Positions 55,784 to 64,000 are shown, counted from the stretch's first letter. The stretch: 64,000 nucleotides of DNA from Streptomyces iconiensis (GCF_028657195.3 NZ_JANCPR020000007.1:211997-275996), one strand, 5' to 3'. Notes: generated by a model from the letters alone, not told the origin. Numbers and translations are program-made.

Positions 55784-56935
55784 GTGACCGAGGAACTGCG
55801 GATGACCGGCGAAGTGCGCCCGGCCGATGAACTGCGGGACAGCTACGACGTGGTGGTGATCGGCGGCGGCGCCGCCGGTCTGAACGCGGCCCTGATGCTG
55901 GCAAGGGCCCGGCGCTCGGTGGTGGTCGTCGACGCCGGCGCCCCGCGCAACGCACCGGCCGACGGCGTGCACGGACTGCTGGCCAGGGACGGAATGCCAC
56001 CGGCCGAACTTCTGGAGCGCGGCAGGGCGGAGGTCCGGCGCTACGGCGGCCACGTCGTACCCGGCGAGGTCGCGACCGTGACCCACGCCGATGAAGCCGT
56101 GAACGGCGGCGACGATGCCGTGTCAGGCGACGGCGGAGCCGTGACCCGTGCGGGCGGAGCCGTGGACGGTGACCAGGGCGCCGTATCTCCCGGTACGGAC
56201 GCCGGTGAAGGATTCGAGGTGGCGCTGGCCGACGGCAGGACGGCCCGTGCGCGCCGGCTGCTGGTTGCCACGGGGCTGGTGGACGAGCTGCCCGATGTTC
56301 CGGGACTGCGCGAGCGCTGGGCCCGTGACGTCCTGCACTGCCCGTACTGCCACGGCTGGGAGGTGCGTGACCAGGCCATCGGGGTGCTGGCCAGCGGGCC
56401 CATGGCTGTGCACCAGGCGCTTCTCTTCCGGCAGTGGAGCGACGATGTCACGCTCCTCACGCACACCATGCCGCCGCCGTCGGCCGAGGAGGCGGAGCAG
56501 CTCGCCGCACGCGGTATCGCCGTCGTGGAGGGCGAGGTGGCGGCCGTCGAGACCGTGCGGGACCGCCTCGCGGGCGTACGGCTGGCCGACGGCACGCTCG
56601 TACGGTGTGAGGCGCTGACGGTCTCGCCCCGGATGGTGGCGCGCGTCGGCTTCCTCGCGAAGCTGGGGCTGCACGCGGAGGAACACCCGCTCGGCGTCGG
56701 CGAGTACGTGCCCGCCGACGCGGCAGGCCGTACCGGCGTGCCCGGCGTGTGGATCGCGGGCAACGTCACCGATCTGCCCGCCCAGGTCGGCGCCGCAGCG
56801 GCTGCGGGCGCCACGGCCGCGGGCCAGATCAACGCCGACCTGGTCACCGAGGACACCCGTCGCGCGGTCACCGCCCTGCGGAACTCCGCCCCTCCCCGCG
56901 CTTCAGCGCCAGCGGGCCGGGCCGCCGCTGGGTGA
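55784..56935 (+). CDS. Thioredoxin-reductase-like NAD(P)/FAD oxidoreductase
   Basis: A 383-residue flavoprotein from GTG 55784 (AGGAGG 8 nt upstream). FAD binding: VVVIGGGAAGLNAALML. The redox pair CPYC lies in LHCPYCHGWEVRD, typical of the small thioredoxin-reductase-like group beside XRE-cupin regulators. The late GVWIAGNVTDLPAQVG closes the FAD site. A run of seven-residue repeats with Ala-Val at fixed positions (56093-56197) interrupts the fold near residue 104-138. Confidence 0.88.
   Translation: MTEELRMTGEVRPADELRDSYDVVVIGGGAAGLNAALMLARARRSVVVVDAGAPRNAPADGVHGLLARDGMPPAELLERGRAEVRRYGGHVVPGEVATVTHADEAVNGGDDAVSGDGGAVTRAGGAVDGDQGAVSPGTDAGEGFEVALADGRTARARRLLVATGLVDELPDVPGLRERWARDVLHCPYCHGWEVRDQAIGVLASGPMAVHQALLFRQWSDDVTLLTHTMPPPSAEEAEQLAARGIAVVEGEVAAVETVRDRLAGVRLADGTLVRCEALTVSPRMVARVGFLAKLGLHAEEHPLGVGEYVPADAAGRTGVPGVWIAGNVTDLPAQVGAAAAAGATAAGQINADLVTEDTRRAVTALRNSAPPRASAPAGRAAAG
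56093..56197 (+). repeat. Five in-frame 21-bp repeats inside the flavoprotein gene
   Basis: Units of seven codons (EAVNGGD, DAVSGDG, GAVTRAG, GAVDGDQ, GAVSPGT) follow each other without a gap. Each holds GCCGTG or GCCGTA at the same place. The length keeps the frame. Confidence 0.85.
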
Positions 56936-57003
56936 CACCCCGGGACACCTACGCGACGGCCGGGGGACGGGAACGCGCCCCGCGCCGTCGCCCGGTGCCC
57001 GGC

Positions 57004-58659
57004 TCAGGACCGCACGGGACGCGCGGGTCCTACGGGGTCCGTTTCCGGTCCGGGGGAGGGCGTCGGGGCGGGCAAGGCGGTCTCCTTGGCGGGGGTGGAG
57101 GGGATGAGGAACGAGGCGATGAGCCCCAGGACGACGAACCCGGCGGCGAGGTAGCCGCCGAGGGTGACCCCGTCGGTCATCGCCGCGCGTGCCGCGTCCG
57201 CGACGGAGGCGGTACGCGCGTGGTCGGCCAGGGGGCCGATGGCGGCGCCCGCGCTGTCGGTGACCGCGCCCGTGAACTTGTCGGACGCCGTGGCCGTCAG
57301 CCCGGCATCCGTGAGGCGGTCGTGCAACCGGCTGCTGAGGGTGGTGAAGAACACCGTGGTCAGAGCGGCGATACCCAGCGCGGAGCCGAGTTGGCGGAAG
57401 GCGCTCTGGACGCCGGACGCCTGGCCCGACCTGTCCTCGGGGACATCGTCGAGTACGACGTTGGTGACCTGCGCCGTGGCGAAGCCGACGCCGATCCCGT
57501 ACAGGAACAGCACGAGCGAGACGGACCACCAGGAGCTGTCCGGAGTGGCGATCAGCCCGACTCCGGCCAGCCCGACCGCCTCCAGGGCAAGCCCCACCCG
57601 CAGTTGCCCCAGCGGGGAGACCTTGGCGGCCATGCCGAAGCTGGCGCCGCTGGCGACGAAGCTGCCGATGGCAACGGGCACCAGTGCCAGCCCCGCCTGG
57701 AGGGCGCTGTAGCCGAGGGTGAACTGGAGCCACAGGGGGAGCACGGCGACGATGCCGAACTCCCCGATACCGATGATCAGGGTGGCGATGTTGCCGCCGC
57801 GGAACGAGGCGATGGAGAAGAGGCTCACGTCCATCAGCACCCGGGAGGGGTCGCCCCCGCGGGCGAGCGCCGACTGCCGCCGTACGAAAGCGGCCAGCGC
57901 GACCGCGGCCAGTACGAGGGCCACGAGCACGGGGGAGGGCCCGCTGTCCCACGTGAGTCCGAGGACTTCCAGGGGGTGTACGGCGCTGATCCAGCCGTAG
58001 GTGCGGCCCTCCACGAGTCCGAAGGCGAGCAGTCCGAGGCTGACCACAGACAGCAGCGCGCCGGGCACGTCGACGCGTCCCCGGGTACGGGGTGAGGGCG
58101 CCATGTACAGCAGCACGCCGGCCGCGACCAGCGCGGACAGCGGCACGTTGATGCCGAAGGCCCAGCGCCAGGAGACGTGTTCGGCGAGCCAGCCGCCGAG
58201 CAGCGGACCGAGCGCGGCGGCTGCCCCGATGGTCGAGCCCCACACGGCGAACGCCTGGCCGCGCGCCTTTCCCGTGAACGTCGCCTTCAGCAGGGACAGC
58301 GAGGTCGGCAGGAGCATGGCCGCGCCTGCGCCCTGCAGGAACCTGGCCAGGACGAGAAGGCCGCTGCCGGGCGCCAGCCCCGCCAGCACGCTGGTGGCAC
58401 CGAAGACCACGACACCGCAGAGGAAGACACGGCGGGCACCGAAGATGTCCGCCAGCCGCCCGGTGAGCAGCAGGAGCGCCGCGAAGACGATGGCGTAGGA
58501 CTCCTGGATCCACTGCGTCTGGGCCGAGGTCGCGTCCAGGTCCTCGACGACCGACGGGACGATCACATTGACGATCGTGGTGTCCACCACGATCAGTGCC
58601 ACACCCAGTGCGATGGCGATCAGACCGAGCCAACGGCGGGTGGGGGAGGGGTCACGCAT
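57004..58659 (-). CDS. MFS drug exporter, DHA2 (14-TM) family
   Basis: A 551-residue exporter with VVDTTIVNVIVPSV, motif A LADIFGARRVFL and about fourteen spans. ATG 58659 is preferred to ATG 58674: AAGGA lies 8 nt before it and a -10-like TATGGT at 58694-58689 leaves room for a leader only with this start. It is divergent from marR, which probably represses it. It is a second DHA2 pump, distinct from that at 14.6-16.2 kb. Confidence 0.9.
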   Translation of the reverse strand: MRDPSPTRRWLGLIAIALGVALIVVDTTIVNVIVPSVVEDLDATSAQTQWIQESYAIVFAALLLLTGRLADIFGARRVFLCGVVVFGATSVLAGLAPGSGLLVLARFLQGAGAAMLLPTSLSLLKATFTGKARGQAFAVWGSTIGAAAALGPLLGGWLAEHVSWRWAFGINVPLSALVAAGVLLYMAPSPRTRGRVDVPGALLSVVSLGLLAFGLVEGRTYGWISAVHPLEVLGLTWDSGPSPVLVALVLAAVALAAFVRRQSALARGGDPSRVLMDVSLFSIASFRGGNIATLIIGIGEFGIVAVLPLWLQFTLGYSALQAGLALVPVAIGSFVASGASFGMAAKVSPLGQLRVGLALEAVGLAGVGLIATPDSSWWSVSLVLFLYGIGVGFATAQVTNVVLDDVPEDRSGQASGVQSAFRQLGSALGIAALTTVFFTTLSSRLHDRLTDAGLTATASDKFTGAVTDSAGAAIGPLADHARTASVADAARAAMTDGVTLGGYLAAGFVVLGLIASFLIPSTPAKETALPAPTPSPGPETDPVGPARPVRS

Positions 58660-58688
58660 CCCATGTCCTTCCATGGTGAAACAGTTCC

Positions 58689-58722
58689 ACCATAGAATTA
58701 TTCGAGGAGCGGTAAATTGTCA
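58689..58722. promoter_or_regulatory. Divergent promoter/operator of MFS and marR
   Basis: An AT-rich island (AGAATTATTCGAGG, then GGTAAATTGTCAAAA) in GC-rich surroundings. It holds TATGGT on the minus strand and TAAATT on the plus strand as -10 candidates. GAATTAT and TAAATT form an imperfect inverted repeat suited to MarR. Confidence 0.5.
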
Positions 58723-58772
58723 AAACGGTCCAACGGGCCGGGGTGACGGCATGGAGAGGGAGGCAGTGGCAC

Positions 58773-59264
58773 GTGGCGGAGAAACCGGCGCTCGACGGCG
58801 TCGCGGGGCAGCGGGAAGCACTGATGGAGGGGCTCAGGGCGTACGGCGTCCAGCACGCGGAGTTCAGCCGCCGCTTCGCCGACTGGCTGGGCGTGCACTC
58901 CACCGACGCGGTCGCGCTCCTGGAGATCCTCGCCGCCGAGGAGCGCGGCGCCCCGCTCTCACCCGCGCGTCTCAGCGAACGCATCGCACTGTCCCGGGGT
59001 GCCACCACCGCGCTCCTGAACCGCCTCGAAGAGGCGGGACACGTCATCCGCAGCAGGGAGCACCAGGACCGCCGTGTCATCACGCTGCGCAGCAGCGCCC
59101 ACGTCCAGCAGCGCGCCGACGTCTACTTCGCCCCCCTCGGCAGGCGCCTGGACAAGCTGATGGCCCGTCACCCCCCGGAACTCCTGGAGCGGTTCGAGTC
59201 GCTCCTGAGTGAGCTGCGCGGCGCGATGAACGAGCAGCTCGCCGAGGAGGAGCCGGGCATGTGA
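58773..59264 (+). CDS. MarR-family regulator
   Basis: A 163-residue MarR protein with the winged helix LSERIALSRGATTALLNRLEEAGH and wing QDRRVITL. GTG 58773 is selected because AGGGAGG lies 9 nt upstream; an ATG at 58743 is in frame but lacks an RBS. It probably represses the divergent DHA2 exporter and itself. Confidence 0.88.
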   Translation: MAEKPALDGVAGQREALMEGLRAYGVQHAEFSRRFADWLGVHSTDAVALLEILAAEERGAPLSPARLSERIALSRGATTALLNRLEEAGHVIRSREHQDRRVITLRSSAHVQQRADVYFAPLGRRLDKLMARHPPELLERFESLLSELRGAMNEQLAEEEPGM

Positions 59265-59465
59265 GGCGTGCCGGTGTGTGAGACGCGCTGGCTGAGACGT
59301 GCCGGCGCCTGACGCGTGCCGGCATGTGAGGCGGCGGGCGGTCGGCAACGCCCCGGCCGCCGTCGCGGTGCTGCGCCGTGCCGTGCCGAGCCGGTGTCGG
59401 TGCCTGTCGCGGTGCCGGTGTCGGTGCCCAGCCTCCCCGGTGGTCCGGCCCGTCGCCGTGGCCGA

Positions 59466-59529
59466 TTGACAAATGCGGAGTCCGTCCCTCAACCTCATTG
59501 TGCTACTGCATTAGCAGAATGAGGTTGAG
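59466..59529 (+). promoter_or_regulatory. gntR promoter region with a 42-bp nested palindrome
   Basis: CTCAACCTCATT (59488-59499) pairs perfectly with AATGAGGTTGAG (59518-59529). Inside, TGCTA (59501) pairs with TAGCA (59512). The whole is a 42-bp palindrome with few mismatches, ending 5 bp before the gntR start. A TTGACA lies at 59466-59471. An autorepression operator is likely. Confidence 0.75.
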
Positions 59530-59534
59530 CGAAG

Positions 59535-59930
59535 GTGGACGTGATCAAATACCACATCGAGCGGCGCAGCGGCGTCTCGACGTACATGCAGATCGTGCAG
59601 CAGACGAAGCAGGCACTGCGGGTGGGCACGCTCGTGCCGGGGGACAGGCTGCCCACGGCCAAGGAGGTCGTCGAGGCGACGGCGATCAACCCGCACACGG
59701 TGCTGAAGGCATACCGGGAACTGGAGAACGAGGGGCTCGTCGAACTCCAGCCGGGGCGCGGCACGTTCGTACGGCGCGGCCTGGGCAACCCCGGCGCCTC
59801 GGACTCGCCCCTGCGCGGCGAACTGGCGGAGTGGATGCGGCGGGCGGCCGAGTCCGGGCTGGAGGCCGAGGACGTGACGGCCCTCTTCGACGCCTGCCGC
59901 ACCGAGATCTTCTCCCCCGACCGGGCCTGA
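59535..59930 (+). CDS. GntR-family regulator, YtrA type
   Basis: A 131-residue protein with the GntR winged helix (GDRLPTAKEVVEATAINPHTVLKAYRELENEG) and a short C-terminal helical part, as in YtrA regulators of ABC operons. It starts at GTG 59535, immediately after the palindrome. It precedes an ABC ATPase and permease and probably represses the operon. Confidence 0.9.
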   Translation: MDVIKYHIERRSGVSTYMQIVQQTKQALRVGTLVPGDRLPTAKEVVEATAINPHTVLKAYRELENEGLVELQPGRGTFVRRGLGNPGASDSPLRGELAEWMRRAAESGLEAEDVTALFDACRTEIFSPDRA

Positions 59931-59983
59931 ACCTGTCGGCTGACGCGTGGCCCCCACACCTCCACGAGCGAGAGAGCACGTAC

Positions 59984-60994
59984 GTGAACACAGCAGAGTT
60001 CGATTCCATGAACGCCGGCCTGGTCGCCATCGAAGCCAGCGGGCTGGGCATGCGCTACCGGCGCGGCTGGGCCCTCCAGGAGTGCTCCTTCCGGCTGCCG
60101 GCCGGGCGCGTGTGCGGACTGGTCGGGCCCAACGGTGCGGGTAAGAGCACCCTGTTGTCCCTGGCCGCCGGGTTCGGCGAGGCATCGGCCGGCCGGCTCC
60201 GGGTCTTCGGCGCCGACCCCCGTACCCGTCAGGCGCGGGAACAGGTCGGCTACCTCGCCCAGAACAAGCCGCTCTACCCCCGGATGACGGTCACCGACAC
60301 GCTGCGCATGGGCCGCGAGCTGAACAGGGCGAACTGGGACCAGCGGCGGGCCGAGGGCATCGTGCGCGCCGGAGACGTTCCGCTGCACGCCCGCGCCGGC
60401 AGCCTCTCCGGCGGCCAGCGCACCCGGCTCGCACTCGCCCTGTGCTTCGGCAAGCGCCCCAGGATGCTGATGCTGGACGAGCCGATGGCCGACCTGGACC
60501 CCCTGGTACGGCACGAGATGACGGCGCTGCTCATGGCCGAGGCGGCCGAGTACGGCACCACCGTCCTCACCTCGACCCACACGCTGCCCGAACTGGAGGG
60601 CGTCTGCGACTACTTGCTGGTGCTCGCCGACGGGCGGGTACGGATGGCAGGCGAGGCCGACGAACTCGCCGCCGCACACAGCCTCGTCGTCGGTGCCCTG
60701 CCAGCGGCCGACAGCGGGCAGCAGCGCAAGGACGGCGCAGCGACCGGCCCCGTGCTGCCCTCCGCGCTGGACCCGCACACCGTCGTCGAGGCCCAGGTCA
60801 CCGGGCGGCAGTTCTCGGCGCTCGTACGCCGCGGCGCGCCGCTCCCCGAAGGCCCCGCCTGGTCGGTGAGCGAGCCGTCCATGGAGCAACTGCTGCTCTC
60901 CTACCTCCGTTCCCCCGAAGCGCCCGCGCTGCTGATGCCGAGCGCCGACCTGCCCGAGATGCCCGCCGCCCAGCTGAAGGACCACGCCGCATGA
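59984..60994 (+). CDS. ABC transporter ATPase
   Basis: A 336-residue ATPase with Walker A GPNGAGKST, signature LSGGQRTRLAL, Walker B MLMLDEP and switch His in TSTHTL. The C-terminal ~100 residues extend beyond the ATPase fold. GTG 59984 has GAGAG upstream; ATG 60008 is an alternative. It is coupled by ATGA to the permease. In YtrA-type operons such systems often export antimicrobials or respond to cell-envelope stress; this is by analogy. Confidence 0.9.
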   Translation: MNTAEFDSMNAGLVAIEASGLGMRYRRGWALQECSFRLPAGRVCGLVGPNGAGKSTLLSLAAGFGEASAGRLRVFGADPRTRQAREQVGYLAQNKPLYPRMTVTDTLRMGRELNRANWDQRRAEGIVRAGDVPLHARAGSLSGGQRTRLALALCFGKRPRMLMLDEPMADLDPLVRHEMTALLMAEAAEYGTTVLTSTHTLPELEGVCDYLLVLADGRVRMAGEADELAAAHSLVVGALPAADSGQQRKDGAATGPVLPSALDPHTVVEAQVTGRQFSALVRRGAPLPEGPAWSVSEPSMEQLLLSYLRSPEAPALLMPSADLPEMPAAQLKDHAA

Positions 60995-62013
60995 GCGCCG
61001 CCACCCTCGAACGCGAGACCGCACCCGCCCAGCGGAAGACCGGCAGGGAACTGCTGCACGGAATGCCGTGGCTGGTGTGGCGCCAGCACCGGGGCGCCGT
61101 CTGGGCCGGCCTCGCGCTGCTCGTCGCCCTCGCCGCCGCGGCCGTCTACCTGCGGCACGGCACCACCACGTTCGTGCAACAGCACGACATCGCGGGCTGC
61201 ACCCTCTTCAGCGGCCCGGAGCGCTGCGCGGAGAACCAGGAGGCGATCCAGCTCTACCGCACCCAGTACCAGGACCTCGTACAGATACTGCTCGTTGTCG
61301 TCCTGGCGCTGCCGTACCTGGCCGGGCTGTTCGTGGGCGCTCCGCTCGTCGCCAGGGAACTGGAAGCCGGTACGCACCGGGTGGCCTGGAGCCAGTCGGT
61401 TCCTCCGCAGCGCTGGCTGCTCCACAAGCTGCTGCTGCCCCTCGCCGGGCTGGTCCTCCTGTGCGGACTCGCCGCCTGGCTGGCCTCCTGGGTCCTGGCC
61501 GGCGCCGGGCAGGCCACCCTCGGCATCTACTGGTACTCCGCGCTGGCCTTCGCCCCCACGGGGCCGGCCCTGGTCGGCTACGCGGCACTCGGTATCGCCC
61601 TCGGGGGCGCGGCAGGGCTGCTCATCCGCCGCACCGTCCCCGCCATGGTGGCCACGCTCCTCGCGCTCGGCGGCGTAACCCTCCTGCTCCAGTTCCTGCG
61701 GCCCCAACTGGCCTCGCCGATCACCCACGTGAGCAAGGCGGTTCCCCAACTGGCCGAGGATTCCTGGGTGTTGAGCGCCGCGCAGCGCTCGACCGCCGGA
61801 GGAGAGACGTTCCCGGCGAACCTGTGCGCCGACGCCCGTGGCGATGCGCTCCGTAACTGCCTCGCGGAGCACGGTGCGACGTATTACCACACCGAGTACC
61901 ACCCGCTGTCCCAGATGCGGCAGATCCAGTTCACCGAGGGCGCGCTCTGCCTCGGCCTGGCCGCGCTCCTGGTCGCCCTGACCTGGTGGTGGCTGCGCCG
62001 CCGCGCACTCTGA
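60991..62013 (+). CDS. ABC transporter permease
   Basis: A 340-residue membrane protein with about six spans: one after MPWLVWRQHRGAVWAGLALL, one at LVVVLALPYLAGLFVGAPLV, and a last at the C-terminus. A large extracytoplasmic loop lies between spans 5 and 6. The ARELEAGTHRVAWSQSV segment is typical of ABC-2-like subunits. It works with the preceding ATPase. Confidence 0.88.
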   Translation: MSAATLERETAPAQRKTGRELLHGMPWLVWRQHRGAVWAGLALLVALAAAAVYLRHGTTTFVQQHDIAGCTLFSGPERCAENQEAIQLYRTQYQDLVQILLVVVLALPYLAGLFVGAPLVARELEAGTHRVAWSQSVPPQRWLLHKLLLPLAGLVLLCGLAAWLASWVLAGAGQATLGIYWYSALAFAPTGPALVGYAALGIALGGAAGLLIRRTVPAMVATLLALGGVTLLLQFLRPQLASPITHVSKAVPQLAEDSWVLSAAQRSTAGGETFPANLCADARGDALRNCLAEHGATYYHTEYHPLSQMRQIQFTEGALCLGLAALLVALTWWWLRRRAL

Positions 62014-62254
62014 CCCGCCGGGACGAGAACCGCACCGGATTCCGCACGGCCCCCGGCGGACGCACCGCGACCGCCGGGCACGTGTACGGCCACGGGACGG
62101 CTCCCGGCTACCAGGCGGCTACCGGCTCCCGGTCGCCGGGCGGCTCCCGGCTGACGGAACTCCGAGCGTGTGAATGCCGCGGGGAACCTCCGGCCGCTCG
62201 GACGAATCCCCGGAACCGATGGCCACGCCCTCACAGCCCGGCCATGATGACCGT

Positions 62255-62788
62255 ATGGACGGTCTTGTGAACGTGACGCCCGGACGCCTTCCCGCCTCCG
62301 TGGACGAGGACGGTCTGCGTGCGCTCGCCGACGGATACCACGCGCGCACCGTCACCCCGCTCGGCACCCACGAGGCGGCGGGGCATCTCGTGAAGGTGTA
62401 CGCCGTCGAGGCGCCCGGGCGCACCGTGGCCGAGCCGGAGAGGGACACCGCACTGGCGCTCGCCGCCGACCACCTGGCGTCGGCGCGCGCCCGCGGTTCC
62501 CTGGGTCTGGCCGTACTGCTCGTCCACGCGGGCGGCGACGGCGACTACGTGCTCGTTCACACCTGGATCGAGGGATACATGTCCGACCTGGCCGTGTTCA
62601 CCGGCCCCGCGGGGGAGCCCGCCGGGCTGCGCCCCGGACGGCAGGGACTCGCCCCCTGCGTGTGGGAGGCGGCCGTGCTCACCCATGAACGCGATGCCTT
62701 CAGCCGCCATGTGCTCGACGGTGAGGGCCAGTTGGAGCGACGGCTGGCCGCCTGGAGCGGCGACGTACTGAGGGGAGAGGCCCGGTGA
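62255..62788 (+). CDS. Conserved-looking hypothetical protein
   Basis: A 177-residue protein I do not recognise. It looks genuine: coding bias is normal and alternating helices and strands are seen (LAVLLVHAGGDGDYVLVHTW). There is no signal peptide or membrane span. The start is uncertain: ATG 62255 has no clear RBS, and the frame is open to 62174. Its stop overlaps the next short frame. Confidence 0.6.
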   Translation: MDGLVNVTPGRLPASVDEDGLRALADGYHARTVTPLGTHEAAGHLVKVYAVEAPGRTVAEPERDTALALAADHLASARARGSLGLAVLLVHAGGDGDYVLVHTWIEGYMSDLAVFTGPAGEPAGLRPGRQGLAPCVWEAAVLTHERDAFSRHVLDGEGQLERRLAAWSGDVLRGEAR

Positions 62789-62946
62789 CGATGGAGGCCG
62801 TGCTCACCCGGGCCCGCTCCCTGGGGCTGCCCGAAGTCCAGTGGCAGGCCCCGCACTGGAACGAGGGCGCCATCCGCTTCTGCGACCGGCTCGGCGCCCA
62901 CGCCCAGGACAAGCGCCGCTGCACGCTGCCGGTCACGCCCACCTGA
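62785..62946 (+). pseudogene. C-terminal fragment of a GNAT acetyltransferase
   Basis: A 53-codon frame from GTG 62785 (overlapping the preceding stop, GTGA) encodes the end of a GNAT fold: LGLPEVQWQAPHWNEGAIRF, CDRLGAHAQDKRRCTLPV. The acetyl-CoA site (R/Q-x-x-G-x-G/A) that precedes this in complete enzymes is missing. It is either a remnant or a translated short relic. Confidence 0.6.
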
Positions 62947-62959
62947 CGAGGCGGCCTCG

Positions 62960-63376
62960 TCAGCCGGCCTGGCCGCGCTCGGCCTTCTTCGCCTCGGCCT
63001 TCTCTTCCGCCTTCTTCTCCTTGAGGCGGGCTGCTTCCTTGCGTACCTCGGCCTGAGTGGCGCGCTCCTTCTGCAGCCACTCGGGGTTCTCCGCCTTGAG
63101 CGCCTCGATCTCCTCCGTGGTCATCGCCTCGGTGAGGCCACCGCGCGCGAGACCCGAGATGGAGACGCCCAGCTTCGCGGCGACGACGGGGCGCGGGTGC
63201 GGACCGTCGCGGCGCAGCTCGACCAGCCACTCGGGAGGCTCGTTCTGGAGGGCGTTCAGCTCGTCGCGCGAGACCACGCCCTCCTGGAACTCGGCGGGGG
63301 TGGCTTCTAGGTACACACCCAATTTCTTCGCCGCTGTCGCGGGCTTCATGGTCTGGGTGGTCTTCTGCGACGTCAT
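62960..63376 (-). CDS. DUF5997-family protein
   Basis: A 138-residue protein whose core MKPATAAKKLGVYLEATPAE and PRPVVAAKLGVSISGLARGG mark DUF5997. The C-terminus is a highly charged Lys/Glu helix. The function is unknown; the tandem helix-turn-helix-like repeats hint at nucleic-acid binding. A -10-like TACCCT ends 7 nt before the ATG, so the transcript may be leaderless. It is convergent with the GNAT fragment. Confidence 0.82.
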   Translation of the reverse strand: MTSQKTTQTMKPATAAKKLGVYLEATPAEFQEGVVSRDELNALQNEPPEWLVELRRDGPHPRPVVAAKLGVSISGLARGGLTEAMTTEEIEALKAENPEWLQKERATQAEVRKEAARLKEKKAEEKAEAKKAERGQAG

Positions 63377-63434
63377 GAGGTCAAGGGTATCGACCGTGTG
63401 CGGTACCTCCGACCACGCCCGGTAGCCTGGCGAC
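63377..63434. promoter_or_regulatory. Divergent promoters of two probably leaderless genes
   Basis: Minus strand: TACCCT (63389-63384), 7 nt, ATG. Plus strand: TAGCCT (63423-63428), 6 nt, GTG. Both match the actinobacterial TANNNT -10, and neither start has an RBS. Confidence 0.65.
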
Positions 63435-64000
63435 GTGACAGGCTCGGAAACATCCCCTTCGTTCCGGCTCGCCTACGTCCCAGGTGTGACGCCCACGAAG
63501 TGGGTGCGGACGTGGAACGAGCGGCTGCCGGACATTCCCCTCACCCTCGTTCCCGTGACCCCGGCCGAAGCTCCCGCCGTCCTGCGGGACGGCGGCGCCG
63601 ACGCGGGTCTCGTCCGGCTCCCGGTCGACCGTACGTACTTCAGCGCGATCCCGCTCTACACCGAGACGACGGTGGTCGTGGCCCCGAAGGACCACCTGGT
63701 CGCCGCTGCCGACGAGGTGACGGCCGAGGACCTGGCCGACGACATCGTGCTGCACCCTCTCGACGACGTCCTCGCCTGGGAGCAGCGCCCCGGCCTGCCC
63801 GCACGCGAGCGCCCGGCCACGACAGCGGACGCGATCGAACTCGTGGCGGCCGGGATCGGGCTCCTCGTCGTCCCCCAGTCCCTCGCCCGCCTCCACCACC
63901 GCAAGGACCTCACCTACCGCCCCGTCGTGGAAGCCCCCGAGTCGGGCGTCGCGCTCGCGTGGCCGGAGGAGCGGACCACGGACATGGTGGAGGACTTCAT
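63435..64000 (+). CDS. LysR-type substrate-binding domain protein, 3' end outside window
   Basis: At least 188 residues from GTG 63435, open to the right edge. The sequence is that of a LysR effector domain (RLAYVPGVTPTKWVRTW, GGADAGLVRLPVDR, ELVAAGIGLLVVPQSLA) with no helix-turn-helix before it. It may sense a ligand without binding DNA, or help the divergent DUF5997 protein, with which it is commonly paired as far as I recall. Confidence 0.82.
   Translation, partial: MTGSETSPSFRLAYVPGVTPTKWVRTWNERLPDIPLTLVPVTPAEAPAVLRDGGADAGLVRLPVDRTYFSAIPLYTETTVVVAPKDHLVAAADEVTAEDLADDIVLHPLDDVLAWEQRPGLPARERPATTADAIELVAAGIGLLVVPQSLARLHHRKDLTYRPVVEAPESGVALAWPEERTTDMVEDF

Overview
The window looks like a chromosome segment of a Streptomyces-type actinomycete. 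G+C is very high, G/C dominates third codon positions, GTG and TTG starts are frequent, genes are packed with ATGA or TGATG overlaps, and several families are typical of the genus (DUF6480, DUF5997, MmyB-like and AfsR-like regulators, Zur-controlled spare ribosomal proteins). No rRNA, tRNA, CRISPR array, intact insertion sequence or prophage was found.

Layout. (1) 1-8.5 kb, minus strand: a carbohydrate locus with a LacI regulator, a binding lipoprotein, two permeases, a GH13 alpha-glucosidase and, running off the left edge, a secreted modular enzyme whose Asp triad fits GH87 alpha-1,3-glucanases. (2) 9-17.4 kb: small regulator/enzyme pairs (tautomerase, SDR and MmyB-like regulator; alpha/beta hydrolase and TetR; hydrolase, MFS pump and Lrp-type regulator). 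(3) 17.4-29.8 kb: a zinc-starvation island. It holds cysteine-poor copies of ribosomal proteins L32, S18, L31, L33, S14 and L28, a Zur paralogue, three CobW relatives that are truncated or lack a P-loop, the AztABCD-type zinc importer and a second AztD-like propeller. Zur boxes are good at 25341-25355 and 23304-23318 and weaker at 24533-24547 and 17428-17442. A cobW fragment abuts an AfsR-like fragment at about 17.83 kb, and a MerR/NIPSNAP pair sits inside the island. (4) 29.9-34.9 kb: an M20 peptidase with an NCS1 permease, then SRPBCC and Ku. (5) 35-40.4 kb: a three-gene formate dehydrogenase operon. (6) 40.4-54 kb: a stress and oxidation group (EEP phosphatase, VOC, hemerythrin, EamA transporter, large catalase, DUF6480, thiamine-diphosphate oxidase, enolase-superfamily enzyme, FAD/Fe-S dehydrogenase fusion). 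(7) 54-64 kb: an F420-type oxidoreductase, XRE-cupin regulator with a thioredoxin-reductase-like flavoprotein, MFS/MarR, a GntR-ABC operon behind a 42-bp palindrome, a small hypothetical gene with a GNAT remnant, and a divergent, apparently leaderless DUF5997/LysR-type substrate-domain pair.

How the genes work together. The left locus would digest an alpha-glucan outside the cell, import the oligosaccharides and hydrolyse them inside under LacI control. The zinc island would, when zinc is short, swap zinc-binding ribosomal proteins for zinc-free copies and raise high-affinity zinc import. The formate dehydrogenase would feed electrons to the membrane through an NrfD-type subunit. The most unusual material is the set of P-loop-less CobW proteins, the Zur paralogue lacking most of one metal site, the duplicated AztD propellers, and several strong palindromes and in-frame repeats.
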